Shown here one piece after another: positions 30,740 through 40,849 of a stretch of 42,820 nucleotides of DNA; within the stretch, counting starts at the first letter, position 1; each line of letters starts with the position of its first letter. Under the pieces are notes generated by a model that saw only the letters and a program-made list of their open reading frames with translations, did no database searches and was not told the origin of the DNA. Source of the DNA: Mariprofundaceae bacterium (GTDB lineage Bacteria; Pseudomonadota; Zetaproteobacteria; Mariprofundales; Mariprofundaceae); contig JAUZQZ010000094.1 in the NCBI GenBank assembly GCA_030950745.1, positions 1 through 42,820 on the forward strand, written 5' to 3'. The translations under genes were made by a program, and so were the position numbers.

Positions 30740-31864
30740 ATGAAAAAAGTTATTCGTTACGGACTTATTGCAGTAGGGATCGTGTTACTGATTGTTGTAG
30801 CTACTCCATTCCTGATTCCATCAAATCAAATTCGCCAGGTCGTTGAAGAGGAGGCAAGCAAAGCTGCGGGTATGCCAGTCAGAATCGGGACACTTTCCGT
30901 GAGAATCCTCCCTGTTCCATCGCTATCAATTAAAAATCTGACCGTAGAGGATGTAAAGGGAGGTACGCCAAAGCTATCTGTTGGCTCCGGCTCACTGGCG
31001 GTTGAACTTGCCCCTTTGTTTGATGGACGTGCTGAAGTTTCAGGGATTACCTTTAAAAAGGTTGCTTTAAGAGTTTCTGAAAAGGCCAAAGGCAAAAATG
31101 TTCACATGGTTCGTATCGACAGGATAACAGGTGCGATCAAGCTGGCGAATGAGACGCTAACCATGCCAAACTGGAAGGTGAAACTTTATGGTGGAACTAT
31201 TGTTCTAAATGCCAAGCTGACGCCACTGGAAGGCAAAAAGCGTACATTGACTGCAAATATCAATGCCTCGGACATTCAAATGCTGCCGCTCATGAAGGAT
31301 GCAGCAGGGAAGGATAAGGTTTCAGGAACATTCGGATCAACACTGAAAATTTCCGCCAGAGGCGCGGATGAGAAAGCGATGCAACAGTCACTGAAGGTGG
31401 ATGGCCCGGTTAATCTGACAAAAGGACAGTTTGGGGGAGTTGGCCTGTCGGGCATTGCCGCAGCTTTGGTGCATGGCAATGTTACAGGCGCCAGCGGTGC
31501 GATTCTGTTTGACACATTCAAGACACAGTTGAAGGTGCGCGGTCAGGATATTTATCTGAAAGATATTGTCCTCGATTCATCATCGTTTGATGCCAATGGA
31601 AATGTGACCATTAAAGGTACAGGCAAGCTTGACGGTCAGATCAATACCAGTGGTATGGGGGGCCTCTCCGGTGCGAAATTACTGGTGGGCGGCACCACGG
31701 ATAGTCCCAGAATCTATCCTGCGCCTTCATCCCTGATTGGTGGAACGATTGGTGCGACCCTTGGCGGTCCGGCAGGAGCGGCGGTCGGCTCCAAAATTGG
31801 TGGTGCGGCAGGGAATGCGGTTGAAAGTATCGGTAGTGGTATCAAAGGACTGTTCTCTAAATAA
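30740..31864 (+). CDS. AsmA-like protein, shorter form
   Basis: A 374-residue envelope protein with an N-terminal membrane anchor (about residues 8-26, LIAVGIVLLIVVATPFLIP), then VRIGTLSVRILPVPSLSIKNLTVED and further beta-rich repeats typical of AsmA. GTGKLDGQINTSGMGGLSGAK lies near the end, and the C-terminal tail is rich in glycine and alanine (GGPAGAAVGSKIGGAAGNA). The ATG at 30740 has AAGG with five bases of spacing; a GTG two codons earlier is possible. It is convergent with bioA. It is a second, independent AsmA-type protein beside the 806-residue one at 22.9-25.3 kb. Confidence 0.82.
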   Translation: MKKVIRYGLIAVGIVLLIVVATPFLIPSNQIRQVVEEEASKAAGMPVRIGTLSVRILPVPSLSIKNLTVEDVKGGTPKLSVGSGSLAVELAPLFDGRAEVSGITFKKVALRVSEKAKGKNVHMVRIDRITGAIKLANETLTMPNWKVKLYGGTIVLNAKLTPLEGKKRTLTANINASDIQMLPLMKDAAGKDKVSGTFGSTLKISARGADEKAMQQSLKVDGPVNLTKGQFGGVGLSGIAAALVHGNVTGASGAILFDTFKTQLKVRGQDIYLKDIVLDSSSFDANGNVTIKGTGKLDGQINTSGMGGLSGAKLLVGGTTDSPRIYPAPSSLIGGTIGATLGGPAGAAVGSKIGGAAGNAVESIGSGIKGLFSK

Positions 31865-31930
31865 GTAACGCTGCTTCCACCGGTACCGAATTTAATTACA
31901 CGGCCATGTGCCCGGCAATTCAGGAGGGAT

Positions 31931-33205
31931 TTATTTTGACATTGCCGCGACCTCGCATATCGCACGCGTCAGGCATGACAAATCATCCGGTGAAATCACA
32001 TAAGGCGGCATGATGTAAAGCAACTTGCCAAAGGGACGTATCCATACGCCCTTTTCCACGAACAGCGGCTGTACGTGCTTCATGTCCACCGGATTTTTCA
32101 ATTCGACGACGCCAATCGCACCCATCACACGCACATCCGCCACCTGCGGTAAATTCAGGCACGGTGCAAGCTCTTGCTTCAGTTGGGTTTCGATAGCGGC
32201 AACCCTTTCCTGCCAGGGGGAATCCAGCAGCAACCTGATACTGGCCAGTGCTACGGAACATGCCAGCGGATTGGCCATAAATGTTGGCCCGTGCATCAAT
32301 ATGGAACCGTTTTCATGGATACCTGCACACACCCGCGCCGTAGTCAGTACCGTTGCCAGCGTCATATAACCACCGGTCAATGCCTTACCGATGCACATGA
32401 TGTCCGGCGAAATACCTGCATGCTCGCAGGCAAACAGTTTGCCTGTACGGCCAAATCCAGTCGCAATTTCATCAACAATTAGTAAGACGTCACATTCGTC
32501 GCATAGCTTGCGCACCTGCCTCAAAAACTCCGGGGCATAGATACGCATACCGCCCGCACCCTGTACGACGGGTTCAAGGATGACCGCTGCAAGGGTGTCC
32601 TGATGTTGCTCAATTTTCTGACGGAAATCGGCGATCTGACTATCGTCCCATTCGGCATCTGTACCGTTCGCGGGAGCATCGGCAAAGATGTGCTGCGCCA
32701 GCATGTTCGAAAACAGATGGTGCATTCCTGATTCTAGATCACAAACGCTCATCGCGCCAAACGTATCGCCGTGATAACCATGGCGGATGGTCAACAGCTT
32801 TGTTTTTCCCCGCACGCCCTGCGCCTGCCAGTATTGTAGTGCCATTTTTATCGCAATTTCGACCGAAACCGAACCGGAATCGGCAAAAAATACGTTTTTT
32901 AGGCCATTTGGAGCGATTTTTAGCAGTTTTTTGGCCAGTTTAGCGGCGAGCTTATGCGTTAATCCGCCAAACATGATGTGCGCCATATCCTTGATTTGAC
33001 GCTCAATCGCCCTGTTCAATTCCGGCACATTATAGCCGTGGATCGCGCACCACCACGAGGCCATGCCATCAATCAGTTCACGCCCGTCCGCTAACCTCAG
33101 ACGCACACCGTCAGCGCCAACCACAGGCCATACTTCCGGCGCATCAGGCATGGACGCATACGGATGCCATACATGTTCGCGCTCAAAGGCCTGCCAATCG
33201 GTCAA
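31931..33205 (-). CDS. bioA: Adenosylmethionine-8-amino-7-oxononanoate aminotransferase
   Basis: BioA makes 7,8-diaminopelargonic acid in biotin synthesis, using S-adenosylmethionine as amino donor. The 424-residue class III aminotransferase has HVWHPYASM at the N terminus, the ELIDGMASWWCAIHGYN substrate segment, the cofactor segment DSGSVSVEIAIKMA, LLIVDEIATGFGRTG with the PLP aspartate, and the PLP lysine in CIGKALTGG. No other biotin genes are in the window. It follows holA by 5 bases and may be co-transcribed with leuS-lptE-holA. Confidence 0.96.
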   Translation of the reverse strand: MTDWQAFEREHVWHPYASMPDAPEVWPVVGADGVRLRLADGRELIDGMASWWCAIHGYNVPELNRAIERQIKDMAHIMFGGLTHKLAAKLAKKLLKIAPNGLKNVFFADSGSVSVEIAIKMALQYWQAQGVRGKTKLLTIRHGYHGDTFGAMSVCDLESGMHHLFSNMLAQHIFADAPANGTDAEWDDSQIADFRQKIEQHQDTLAAVILEPVVQGAGGMRIYAPEFLRQVRKLCDECDVLLIVDEIATGFGRTGKLFACEHAGISPDIMCIGKALTGGYMTLATVLTTARVCAGIHENGSILMHGPTFMANPLACSVALASIRLLLDSPWQERVAAIETQLKQELAPCLNLPQVADVRVMGAIGVVELKNPVDMKHVQPLFVEKGVWIRPFGKLLYIMPPYVISPDDLSCLTRAICEVAAMSK

Positions 33206-33210
33206 AACAG

Positions 33211-34191
33211 TCAGCCCGGATTGAGCAGATTCAGCGTCAAACGCTCCAGCACCACATGCTTGCCCTCAACACTGGCACCTTTCAACAGCATTTCGGCCCG
33301 GCTTATCTGCCCCATCGCCTCAATCAATTCCTTGGCTTGCCACTGTTTGGCTTCCTGCGGCACACGCGTTCGAGCCTCGCCAAACAAACGGGCTTTGGAT
33401 GATGCTGAGCGGCGATCCTTTGCCTCATACCACGAATACATCAACAATTGTTGTATGCGTGTGGATAACCAGCTGAGCGCCTGAATCTCGGATACCTGTT
33501 GATCGCGCAACAGATGCCGCAATATGCCCGGTGCGGTAGCTGAACGCTCACCCACGGCATTGCAAAAAGCCGCCAGATCGCGTGGACTGCGTTCCCCCAG
33601 CAAATCGCCCACGACCTGCACATCCAGTTCCGCCCCCTCGCCATCATCGTACAGGCGCAAGCGTTCAACCGCCTGTTTTGCCGCAAGCCGCATCCCCTGC
33701 AATTGTCCACCCAGTAGCGCCATGGATTCATTGGATAATGTCAGTCCGACATCCGCTATTAAACCTTCCAACCAGTGCCGGAACTGTGTTTCATCCATAC
33801 GCGGGAACGCACACCATGCAATCTTCGGCAGTGCGATCAAACGTTTATGCAATGCTTTTTTGGATTCTATCCTCGGCGCACAAATGACCAGCCGTAAGCC
33901 TTCGGGGGGATTCCCTGCCAGCTTCTCCAGTTGATCAATCTGTTTGGGCCTCGCGCTTGCCGCGTTACGCACCATGGCATGACAGCAACTCTCCCCAAAC
34001 AGCCCCGGAGCAAGATTCTCGTACACGCGGGCCAGTTCGTCCACATCCACACGGACCAGCACCGCATGCTCTGAATCATACACCAGAAGCCTCTCGGCCA
34101 TCTCGAAAACGGCATCCTCATCATCTCCCGTCAGGTAATAAGAGGCGTGTTCAGGCGGCATGATCCGTGAAGGCGGAAGCTTGACTGGCAT
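33211..34191 (-). CDS. holA: DNA polymerase III subunit delta
   Basis: The delta subunit of the clamp loader, which opens the beta ring. The 326-residue protein has the divergent AAA+ fold of HolA: PPEHASYYLTGDDEDAVFEMAERL near the N terminus, RLVICAPRIESKKALHKRL in place of a Walker B region, and the C-terminal collar helices. Sequence conservation in HolA is low, and the assignment is strengthened by the leuS-lptE-holA order, which is standard in many proteobacteria. Confidence 0.9.
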   Translation of the reverse strand: MPVKLPPSRIMPPEHASYYLTGDDEDAVFEMAERLLVYDSEHAVLVRVDVDELARVYENLAPGLFGESCCHAMVRNAASARPKQIDQLEKLAGNPPEGLRLVICAPRIESKKALHKRLIALPKIAWCAFPRMDETQFRHWLEGLIADVGLTLSNESMALLGGQLQGMRLAAKQAVERLRLYDDGEGAELDVQVVGDLLGERSPRDLAAFCNAVGERSATAPGILRHLLRDQQVSEIQALSWLSTRIQQLLMYSWYEAKDRRSASSKARLFGEARTRVPQEAKQWQAKELIEAMGQISRAEMLLKGASVEGKHVVLERLTLNLLNPG

Positions 34192-34216
34192 GGATTAGGC
34201 TGTGTTACCCATCAGG

Positions 34217-34711
34217 TTAAAATCCGGATACCAGCTTCAACCATGCCTCACGCATCCACTGCCGATCCAGATCCCGGCGCAGCCGGGCTCTGGATGCTTC
34301 GATACTGGTTGGTCCGCCCACGGCATAGACGTCTCCCTGTACCGAAATAGCTCCGCTGCTCCATATACGTACATTTTTACGCCAGAGGCTGATGCTCCCC
34401 GAACGTGAAAGCCGGTACGTGATGGCAACCCCGGAAACATCGTAGGAAACGGGATTGAAAGATTCGCTGATCGCGCCTAAACGCAATTCCGCATCCGCAT
34501 GATCCGCACCCACCACAAATCCCTTTGCATGATCGCCCACATAACGCCGCCACGCGGGCAAAATAGTGCGTGCGGATGCATCAGTTCCGGTAACATTTAC
34601 GATGCTGACATCCTCCGGCACGACGCCACGCCCCTGACCTGCCAGATGATAACCACAGCCATTAAGCGCAAGCGTCAGACAAAGCGCAGCTGCAACAACG
34701 ATGCCCCTCAT
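34217..34711 (-). CDS. lptE: LPS-assembly lipoprotein LptE
   Basis: LptE plugs the LptD barrel for delivery of lipopolysaccharide to the outer-membrane surface. From the ATG at 34711 it has 164 residues: a signal peptide and lipobox ALNGC with C19 as lipidation site, then GYHLAG, the usual opening of the mature protein. The C-terminal RARLRRDLDRQWMREAW helix is also normal. The start overlaps the leuS stop as ATGA, and the earlier in-frame codons lie inside leuS. Its presence shows that the organism has an LPS-bearing outer membrane. Confidence 0.92.
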   Translation of the reverse strand: MRGIVVAAALCLTLALNGCGYHLAGQGRGVVPEDVSIVNVTGTDASARTILPAWRRYVGDHAKGFVVGADHADAELRLGAISESFNPVSYDVSGVAITYRLSRSGSISLWRKNVRIWSSGAISVQGDVYAVGGPTSIEASRARLRRDLDRQWMREAWLKLVSGF

Positions 34712-37167
34712 TGCGGACGCACCACGAGATTCAACAATCTTCCCCGCACCAGAATCACTTTCATAATCATCATCCCGTCCAGCCATTTTACAATCGTGGC
34801 ATCCGCCTGCGCCGCTGCCAATGCCGCATCCTGATCGGCATCCTTGGGTACAGTAATTTCACCCCGCTTCTTGCCCTGAATCTGCACCACCAGCGTCACC
34901 ACATCCGTTTCAAGCGCGGAATGATCCACCTGCGGCCATGTTGTCACCACCGCCATCTCCGGCATCCCCAAGCGTTCTCCACATTCGCAGGCAAAGTGCG
35001 GCACAAAGGGTGCGAGCATCGTCACCAGCGCCTCGACGCCTTCCAGCCGGGCTGCGACACCAGATCCGCCCTTAACCTCAAAGGCCTGCAACGTGTTCGA
35101 CAACTCCATCAGCGCGGCAATGGCCACATTGAAAGCAAAACCATGTTCAAAGGCATGCGTCACCTTGCCAATCGTACTGTGAATGGTGCGCCTCAAATCC
35201 TTCACGCTGTCATCATTGTCGCCTGTCATATCTATACTTACCTTGTCCAGCAAACGCCAGACACGGTTCAGGAATCGGTGCGCCCCTTCCACGCCTGCAT
35301 CATTCCATTCCAGATCCTTCTCGGGAGGCGCGGCAAACAGTGTGAACAGGCGAGCTGTATCCGCGCCGTACTGCTCGATAATCGTATTCGGGTCCACCGT
35401 ATTACCCTTGGACTTGCTCATCTTGGCGCCGTCTTTTAGCACCATGCCTTGCGTTAACAGATTGGTGAACGGCTCGTCGCCACCCTCCTCCGAGGTAAAC
35501 AGCCCGGCATCACGCATCAGTTTATGGTAAAAACGGGCATAAAGAAGATGCAGCACCGCATGCTCCACGCCACCGATGTACTGGTCCACCGGTAGCCAGC
35601 GGCGCATCGCAGCGGCATCAAGCATGGCCACATCGTTGCGCGGCGAGGTATAGCGATCCATATACCATGAGGATTCCATGAAGGTATCGAAGGTATCGGT
35701 TTCCCGTCTGGCGGACTTACCACAAGCCGGACAATCGACACATACAAAGGATTCGCATTCGGTCAGCGGGCTCGCGCCGCCTGTCGGCTGCAAATCTTCC
35801 GGCAGTTTTACCGGCAGCTGATCGTCGGGAACGGGTACGATGCCGCAATCCTCGCAGTGAATCACCGGAATCGGCGCACCCCAGTAGCGCTGCCGCGATA
35901 CCAGCCAGTCGCGGAGGCGGTATTGCACCCGTTCGGAACCTTTGCCATGCGCAGCTAACCATCCGGTTATCTTCCCCTTGGCTTCTTGTGAATTCAGACC
36001 ATCGAATTCACCCGAATTAATGAGTACACCCGCATCCGTAAATGCTTCCACATCAATATCCCAATCCTCATTCGCGGGACGAATCACCTGCCGAATGGAG
36101 ATGCCGTACTTATGGGCAAACTCAAAATCGCGTTCGTCATGGGCCGGAACACTCATCACCGCACCGGTTCCATAGCCCATCAACACGAAGTTGGCGACCC
36201 AGACCGGAACCTTCTCTCCACTGATCGGATGGATTGCATTCATACCCAGTGGCATCCCTTTCTTTTCCATCACCGCAATGTCTGCCTCTTTGGTCGAAAT
36301 CTGTGCGCACTCCTCAATGAAGGCAGCCAGTTCTGGATTCAATTCTGCCGCCTGTCTGGCCAGTGTATGCCCGGCTGCCACCGCCATATAAGTCACGCCC
36401 ATCAGCGTGTCGGGCCGGGTGGTGAAAATATCCAGCGTTTCATCACTGTCTTCGAGACCAAACGATACTTCCGCACCCGTAGAGCGGCCAATCCAGTTGC
36501 GCTGCATCTCCGCCACACGCTCCGGCCAGCCGGACAATGTATCCAGATCAGCCAGTAGTTCTTCGGCATAATCGGTGATTTTGATAAACCATTGCGCCAG
36601 ATTTTTTCGCACCACCGGCGTATCGCAGCGCCAGCACACACCATCCACCACCTGCTCGTTGGCCAGAACGGTATGGCAGGGCTCACACCAGTTCACCTCG
36701 GCCTCTTTGCGGTAGGCCAAACCCTTGTCCAGCAGGCGCGTAAACAACCATTGCTCCCAGCGATAATATTCTGGCCGACAGGTAGCGATTTCCCGGCTCC
36801 AGTCATAGGACAGGCCAAGGTATTTCAGCTGTTCCCGCATCTGGTCGATATTGGCATAGGTCCACTCGGCAGGCGGGCGGTTATGCTTGATGGCAGCATT
36901 CTCTGCGGGCAAACCAAAGGCATCCCAGCCGATGGGATGCAACACATTGAATCCGCACATACGCTTGTACCGGGCGACCGCATCACCCAGACAATAATTA
37001 CGTACATGGCCCATATGCAGATTACCGGACGGGTAAGGAAACATTACCAGGCAGTAATATTTCTCCCGAACATCATCAGACACCTCGGATGCAACGTCCA
37101 CACCCGATTCCGCCCATATCTGCTGCCATTTTGCCTCAATTTCCTGTGCTTTATAACGCTCTGTCAC
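34708..37167 (-). CDS. leuS: Leucyl-tRNA synthetase
   Basis: LeuS charges tRNA-Leu. The 819-residue class Ia enzyme has the HIGH motif as HMGH (residues 51-54, within FPYPSGNLHMGHVRNY), a zinc-like CxxC segment (CEPCH and CWRC), the CP1 editing domain around TTRPDTLMGVTY, KMSKS in the LKDGAKMSKSKGN region and a C-terminal anticodon-binding and tail domain. It begins at the ATG at 37167, divergent from the SpoIIAA-like gene, and heads the leuS-lptE-holA cluster. Confidence 0.98.
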   Translation of the reverse strand: MTERYKAQEIEAKWQQIWAESGVDVASEVSDDVREKYYCLVMFPYPSGNLHMGHVRNYCLGDAVARYKRMCGFNVLHPIGWDAFGLPAENAAIKHNRPPAEWTYANIDQMREQLKYLGLSYDWSREIATCRPEYYRWEQWLFTRLLDKGLAYRKEAEVNWCEPCHTVLANEQVVDGVCWRCDTPVVRKNLAQWFIKITDYAEELLADLDTLSGWPERVAEMQRNWIGRSTGAEVSFGLEDSDETLDIFTTRPDTLMGVTYMAVAAGHTLARQAAELNPELAAFIEECAQISTKEADIAVMEKKGMPLGMNAIHPISGEKVPVWVANFVLMGYGTGAVMSVPAHDERDFEFAHKYGISIRQVIRPANEDWDIDVEAFTDAGVLINSGEFDGLNSQEAKGKITGWLAAHGKGSERVQYRLRDWLVSRQRYWGAPIPVIHCEDCGIVPVPDDQLPVKLPEDLQPTGGASPLTECESFVCVDCPACGKSARRETDTFDTFMESSWYMDRYTSPRNDVAMLDAAAMRRWLPVDQYIGGVEHAVLHLLYARFYHKLMRDAGLFTSEEGGDEPFTNLLTQGMVLKDGAKMSKSKGNTVDPNTIIEQYGADTARLFTLFAAPPEKDLEWNDAGVEGAHRFLNRVWRLLDKVSIDMTGDNDDSVKDLRRTIHSTIGKVTHAFEHGFAFNVAIAALMELSNTLQAFEVKGGSGVAARLEGVEALVTMLAPFVPHFACECGERLGMPEMAVVTTWPQVDHSALETDVVTLVVQIQGKKRGEITVPKDADQDAALAAAQADATIVKWLDGMMIMKVILVRGRLLNLVVRPQ

Positions 37168-37266
37168 CTGCTACAACTCCTCAATTAAACTGGATGCAGA
37201 TGATGCTGACAATGGGGATGAATGAAAAGGGGGAAAACATTCTTCTCCAGTGTGTAAAAAATTGTC

Positions 37267-37272
37267 TATAAT
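37267..37272 (+). promoter_or_regulatory. Candidate -10 of the SpoIIAA-like gene
   Basis: A consensus TATAAT lies 16 bases before the ATG at 37289. The -35 region is weak (TTCTCC near 37243-37248). If used, the transcript would have a leader of only about ten bases, just enough for the GGAGG Shine-Dalgarno. Confidence 0.4.
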
Positions 37273-37288
37273 TGCAGTGGAGGCCGAT

Positions 37289-37651
37289 ATGCTTAAACCG
37301 ATCCCGAATCTTCCCAAAAATGCATTGGGCTTTTCTGCACATGGAACCGTCACGGGCGCGGATTACGAGGATGTTCTGATCCCCGCTGTGGAAGAAAAAC
37401 TGCTCAAGTTCCCGAAAATTCGCTTTCTGTACCAGATGGGCGAGGATTTTACCGGTTATGATGCTGCGGCCATGTGGGATGATGCGAAGATAGGTTTGAA
37501 ACATCCCCTGTCATGGGAACGTTGTGCCATTGTCACAGACGTGGAATGGATTCGCATTGCAATGAAGGCCTTCGGATTTATCTTTCCCGGAGACTTTCGC
37601 CTGTTTCATAACCATGAATTTCAAGCCGCCTTCGACTGGATATGTGAATAG
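37289..37651 (+). CDS. SpoIIAA-like (STAS-type) domain protein
   Basis: A 120-residue cytoplasmic protein of the SpoIIAA-like/DUF3478 group. It shows NALGFSAHGTVTGADYEDVLIPAVEE, IRFLYQMGEDFTGYDAAAMWDDAKIGLKH and WERCAIVTDVEWIRIAMKAFGFIFPGDFRLF, which are the typical blocks of this family. The family has a lipid- or nucleotide-binding STAS-like fold and no settled role. The start is ATG at 37289 with GGAGG five bases upstream. A hairpin after the stop (37654-37675) separates it from prfC. Confidence 0.88.
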   Translation: MLKPIPNLPKNALGFSAHGTVTGADYEDVLIPAVEEKLLKFPKIRFLYQMGEDFTGYDAAAMWDDAKIGLKHPLSWERCAIVTDVEWIRIAMKAFGFIFPGDFRLFHNHEFQAAFDWICE

Positions 37652-37653
37652 TC

Positions 37654-37679
37654 CCGGTTAGGACAACCCAACCGGATTT
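37654..37679 (+). terminator. Terminator-like hairpin after the SpoIIAA-like gene
   Basis: CCGGTTAGG (37654-37662) pairs with CCCAACCGG (37667-37675) at eight of nine positions with a 4-nt loop, followed by ATTTC. The short U run makes it a weak intrinsic terminator. Confidence 0.5.
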
Positions 37680-37714
37680 CGATACACTGCGCGCCTCTTA
37701 AAAGTGAGGCATGC

Positions 37715-39295
37715 ATGAGTCTGAAATCTGAAATCGAGAAACGGCGCACCTTCGGTATTATTTCCCACCCCGATGCCGGTAAAACAACGTTGACGGAAAA
37801 GCTGTTGATGTTTGGCGGCGCCATTCAGATGGCGGGAGCAGTCAAGGCGCGCAAGGCCACCCGCCACGCCACCTCCGACTGGATGAAAATCGAACAGGAA
37901 CGCGGCATTTCCGTTGCATCTTCGGTAATGAAGTTCAATTACCGTGATTTCGACATTAATCTGCTCGACACGCCCGGCCATCAGGATTTCTCCGAAGACA
38001 CCTATCGCGTCCTCACAGCCGTTGATTCGGCCATGATGGTCATTGATTCAGGTAAAGGCGTGGAACCGCAAACGGAAAAACTGATGGAAATCTGCCGCAT
38101 GCGGAACACCCCTATTGTCACCTTCATCAACAAACTGGATCGTGAAGGTCTGGAACCGCTGGACATTTTGAGTGAAATCGAAGACAAACTACAGATTGAA
38201 TGCACGCCCATGTCGTGGCCCATCGGTATGGGCAAGGCATTTAAAGGCGTATACAACCTTTACAAAAAGGAACTGAACCTGTTCAGCGCCGGTGCCGAAA
38301 CCCGTGATTTCGAGACGGCGCATATTGCGAACCTGAATGATCCAGCACTGGAAACATTACTCGGATCGCAGGCAGACGAATTGCGCGAAGAGGTTGAACT
38401 GCTGGAAGGTGCAGCCAATCAGTTTGAACTAAAACACTTTCTGAAGGGGTCACAAACCCCTGTTTTTTTTGGTAGCGCCATCAATAATTTCGGTGTCAAG
38501 GAACTGTTGGATGCCTTTGTCGAATTCGCACCGGCCCCCGGCCCGCGCGAAGCGGAAGAACGGGTGGTCAATCCTGAAGAAGAAGACTTTTCGGCCTTTG
38601 CCTTTAAAATTCAGGCCAATATGGACCCGGCGCACCGTGACCGTATCGCTTTTTTCCGTATCTGTTCAGGTAAATTCAGCAAAGGCATGAGCGTCCGCCA
38701 CCACCGCATCAACAAGGATATGAAACTTGCCAATGCAACCATCTTCATGGCGCAGGACCGCACCCATATCGAGGAAGCATGGCCCGGCGACATCATCGGC
38801 ATCCATAATCACGGAACGATTAAGATCGGCGATACCCTGACCACCCGGGAACCGTTGAAGTTTACCGGTATCCCGAACTTTGCACCGGAAATGTTCCGCC
38901 GCGTGCGCCTGCGCGACCCCATGAAGCGCAAGCAGCTGCACAAGGGGCTGGTGCAATTATCCGAAGAAGGCGCGGTCCAGGTCTTCAAAACACTGCTGAG
39001 CGGAGACTATCTTCTGGGCGCTGTCGGTGTATTGCAGTTTGATGTCACCGTCGCGCGCTTAAAGGCCGAATACGGAGTGGATGCCGATTATGTGAACACA
39101 GATTTTCAGGTCGCGCGCTGGATCACTTGTGACGACACAAAGAAACTGGCGGAATTCAAACGCCTGTTTGAGGCCAATCTGGCCGAGGATGCCGACGGAT
39201 GCCTCACCTATCTGGCGCCCAACGCATGGAAACTGAATTATACCATCGAGCAATGGCCGGATATTATTTTCCACAAGACTCGCGAACATATCTAG
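37715..39295 (+). CDS. prfC: Peptide chain release factor 3
   Basis: RF3 is a GTPase that removes RF1 and RF2 from the ribosome after termination. The 526-residue protein has G1 HPDAGKTT, switch I around [10 protein letters not shown]3 DTPGH, G4 NKLD and the EF-G-like domains II and III with the C-terminal HKTREHI. Its length matches E. coli RF3 (529). RF3 is not universal, so its presence is informative about translation quality control. The start is ATG at 37715, following an AAAAGTGAGG Shine-Dalgarno-like sequence. Confidence 0.97.
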   Translation: MSLKSEIEKRRTFGIISHPDAGKTTLTEKLLMFGGAIQMAGAVKARKATRHATSDWMKIEQERGISVASSVMKFNYRDFDINLLDTPGHQDFSEDTYRVLTAVDSAMMVIDSGKGVEPQTEKLMEICRMRNTPIVTFINKLDREGLEPLDILSEIEDKLQIECTPMSWPIGMGKAFKGVYNLYKKELNLFSAGAETRDFETAHIANLNDPALETLLGSQADELREEVELLEGAANQFELKHFLKGSQTPVFFGSAINNFGVKELLDAFVEFAPAPGPREAEERVVNPEEEDFSAFAFKIQANMDPAHRDRIAFFRICSGKFSKGMSVRHHRINKDMKLANATIFMAQDRTHIEEAWPGDIIGIHNHGTIKIGDTLTTREPLKFTGIPNFAPEMFRRVRLRDPMKRKQLHKGLVQLSEEGAVQVFKTLLSGDYLLGAVGVLQFDVTVARLKAEYGVDADYVNTDFQVARWITCDDTKKLAEFKRLFEANLAEDADGCLTYLAPNAWKLNYTIEQWPDIIFHKTREHI

Positions 39296-39482
39296 CAGGG
39301 CATTCTGACCCGAACGTGTATTGGGAACCAACCTGTCAACGCTAATAAAAAAACAACCGGTGGTAGCACTTAGGTATTTTCCGGATGGAAATCCACGTTT
39401 TGAACTGAACTTGAGGCAGGTCAGTAGCCTTACTAACAATAGGCTTGTTATGTAGGCATTTACTCGCTAATTTTATGTGGCT

Positions 39483-39890
39483 ATGTCCATTCAGGAAAAG
39501 GTAAAATGCGTCCACAAAAGCTATATTCGAGCTGGTGGAAAATCATTTGTCTCGGTGTTCTATGAGCGTCTCATGGAAACCAGTGAGGATATCCGTAAGA
39601 AATTTGAACATATCGACATGGAAGCCCAGGCCAAGATACTTGACCACGCTATCGTGATGTCTTTCCTGTTTGTCGATGAAACCCACCAAAGTGCCACGCA
39701 GTGTCTTAATAATATCAGGGAGTCTCATAGCCGACGTAATCTGGATATTGCTCCGGAACTCTATGATACATGGCTTGAATGTTTGGTTGAAACTGTTGGT
39801 ATCTGTGATCCGTCTGCGAACGAAGAACTGCTGGCCAACTGGCGTACCGTCATGTCAGTTGCGATCAATCATATTCGCGGGGGCTATTAA
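39483..39890 (+). CDS. Single-domain globin
   Basis: A 135-residue protein with the globin helix pattern. The B/C region is FVSVFYERLMETSEDIRKKF with the conserved CD1 phenylalanine, the E helix has glutamine near E7 (MEAQAKILDHAIVMSF), the proximal F8 histidine is probably that in RESHSRR, and the G and H helices follow with TWLECLVETV and WRTVMSVAINHI. Bacterial globins of this kind bind O2 or NO; which applies here is unknown. There is no reductase domain. GTG at 39477 is an alternative start, and neither has a clear Shine-Dalgarno. It is convergent with rpoH. Confidence 0.8.
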   Translation: MSIQEKVKCVHKSYIRAGGKSFVSVFYERLMETSEDIRKKFEHIDMEAQAKILDHAIVMSFLFVDETHQSATQCLNNIRESHSRRNLDIAPELYDTWLECLVETVGICDPSANEELLANWRTVMSVAINHIRGGY

Positions 39891-39979
39891 ACACTCCCCC
39901 TGTTCCACTCACGCATTGGTTTAACCAAGATCATCATCATGCAATCATATCCATGAATTCCTACTCATTTGGCTAGGCT

Positions 39980-40795
39980 CTAGTTCAGTGATTCCCTGAG
40001 TTTCTTCATAGCACGCAACTCAAGTTGGCGTATCCGTTCGATGGATACCCCGAATTCCCCGGAAAGTTCTTTGAGCGTGGCAGGCTCTTCGGCCAGATGG
40101 CGACGCTCCACGATAGCTCTGTCACGTTCCGGCAGGTGATTCAGGGCAGAATACAATGCGGACTTCTGATGTTCCTCCCAGTTGGATTGAGTCACAATCT
40201 CTTCCGGTGTGGCATCCGGAGCGGGCAGAGCATGCAGCAACGTCGATCCTTCCTCTGTCTCGGCATCCAGAGACATATCACGTTGAATAAATGCAGTGGC
40301 CACTTCCTGGTATTCATGGGCCGAAAGACCGTATTCTGCACCTACTTCTTCGGCATGGAGGCCTTCCATTGCGGCAATGGCATTTTTGGCCTTTTGAAGA
40401 CCTGCAAAAATTTTACGCTGAAGCTTGGTTGTCCCCAGCTTGACGATGCTCCATGAATTCAGGATAAAATCATGAATAGCGGCTCGCACCCACCATGAGG
40501 CATAGGTCATCAGACGAAAACCACGATCCGGGTCAAAGCGTTTGACTGCTCGCATCAAACCAATAGTGCCTTCCTGAATCAGATCCATTTCCGGTAGTCC
40601 GAAGTGGCGATATTCACGTGCAATCGCAGCCACGGCATAAAGATTGGAACAAACCAGCTCCTTCGCAGCTTCACGATCCTGCTCGTCACGCCAGCGGCAG
40701 GCCAGACGGTTCTCCTCATCCCGTGAAAGGCGGGGGAAACGACGCATTTCCCTGCGGAAAAGCATCAAGCTGGACATTTCTAATGCCGGTACCAT
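39980..40795 (-). CDS. rpoH: RNA polymerase sigma factor RpoH (sigma-32)
   Basis: A 271-residue heat-shock sigma factor. Region 2.1-2.4 (NLYAVAAIAREYRHFGLPEMDLIQEGTIGLMRAVKRFDPDRGFRLMTYASWWVRAAI) and region 4 (SIERIRQLELRAMKKLR) are intact. The RpoH box after region 2.4 reads TKLQRKIFAGLQKAK, where E. coli has QRKLFFNLR. The F-x-x-L core is kept but one aromatic is replaced by alanine, which may alter core binding or turnover. The start is the ATG at 40795, after AGGAGGT; an upstream ATG at 40819 would put that Shine-Dalgarno inside the coding region. It is controlled by a CIRCE-overlapped promoter at 40850-40903. Confidence 0.93.
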   Translation of the reverse strand: MVPALEMSSLMLFRREMRRFPRLSRDEENRLACRWRDEQDREAAKELVCSNLYAVAAIAREYRHFGLPEMDLIQEGTIGLMRAVKRFDPDRGFRLMTYASWWVRAAIHDFILNSWSIVKLGTTKLQRKIFAGLQKAKNAIAAMEGLHAEEVGAEYGLSAHEYQEVATAFIQRDMSLDAETEEGSTLLHALPAPDATPEEIVTQSNWEEHQKSALYSALNHLPERDRAIVERRHLAEEPATLKELSGEFGVSIERIRQLELRAMKKLRESLN

Positions 40796-40849
40796 CAAAA
40801 AGTCACCTCCTGAACACATTCTCTCTAAAAAATCTATCCTGATAAAAGA

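Noticed and set aside
30715-37661. GAATAGTCCGGGTTAG (30715-30730) and GAATAGTCCCGGTTAG (37646-37661) as a dispersed repeat
   Set aside because: The second copy is part of a terminator-like hairpin with its own partner arm, and the similarity does not extend beyond 16 bases on either side.
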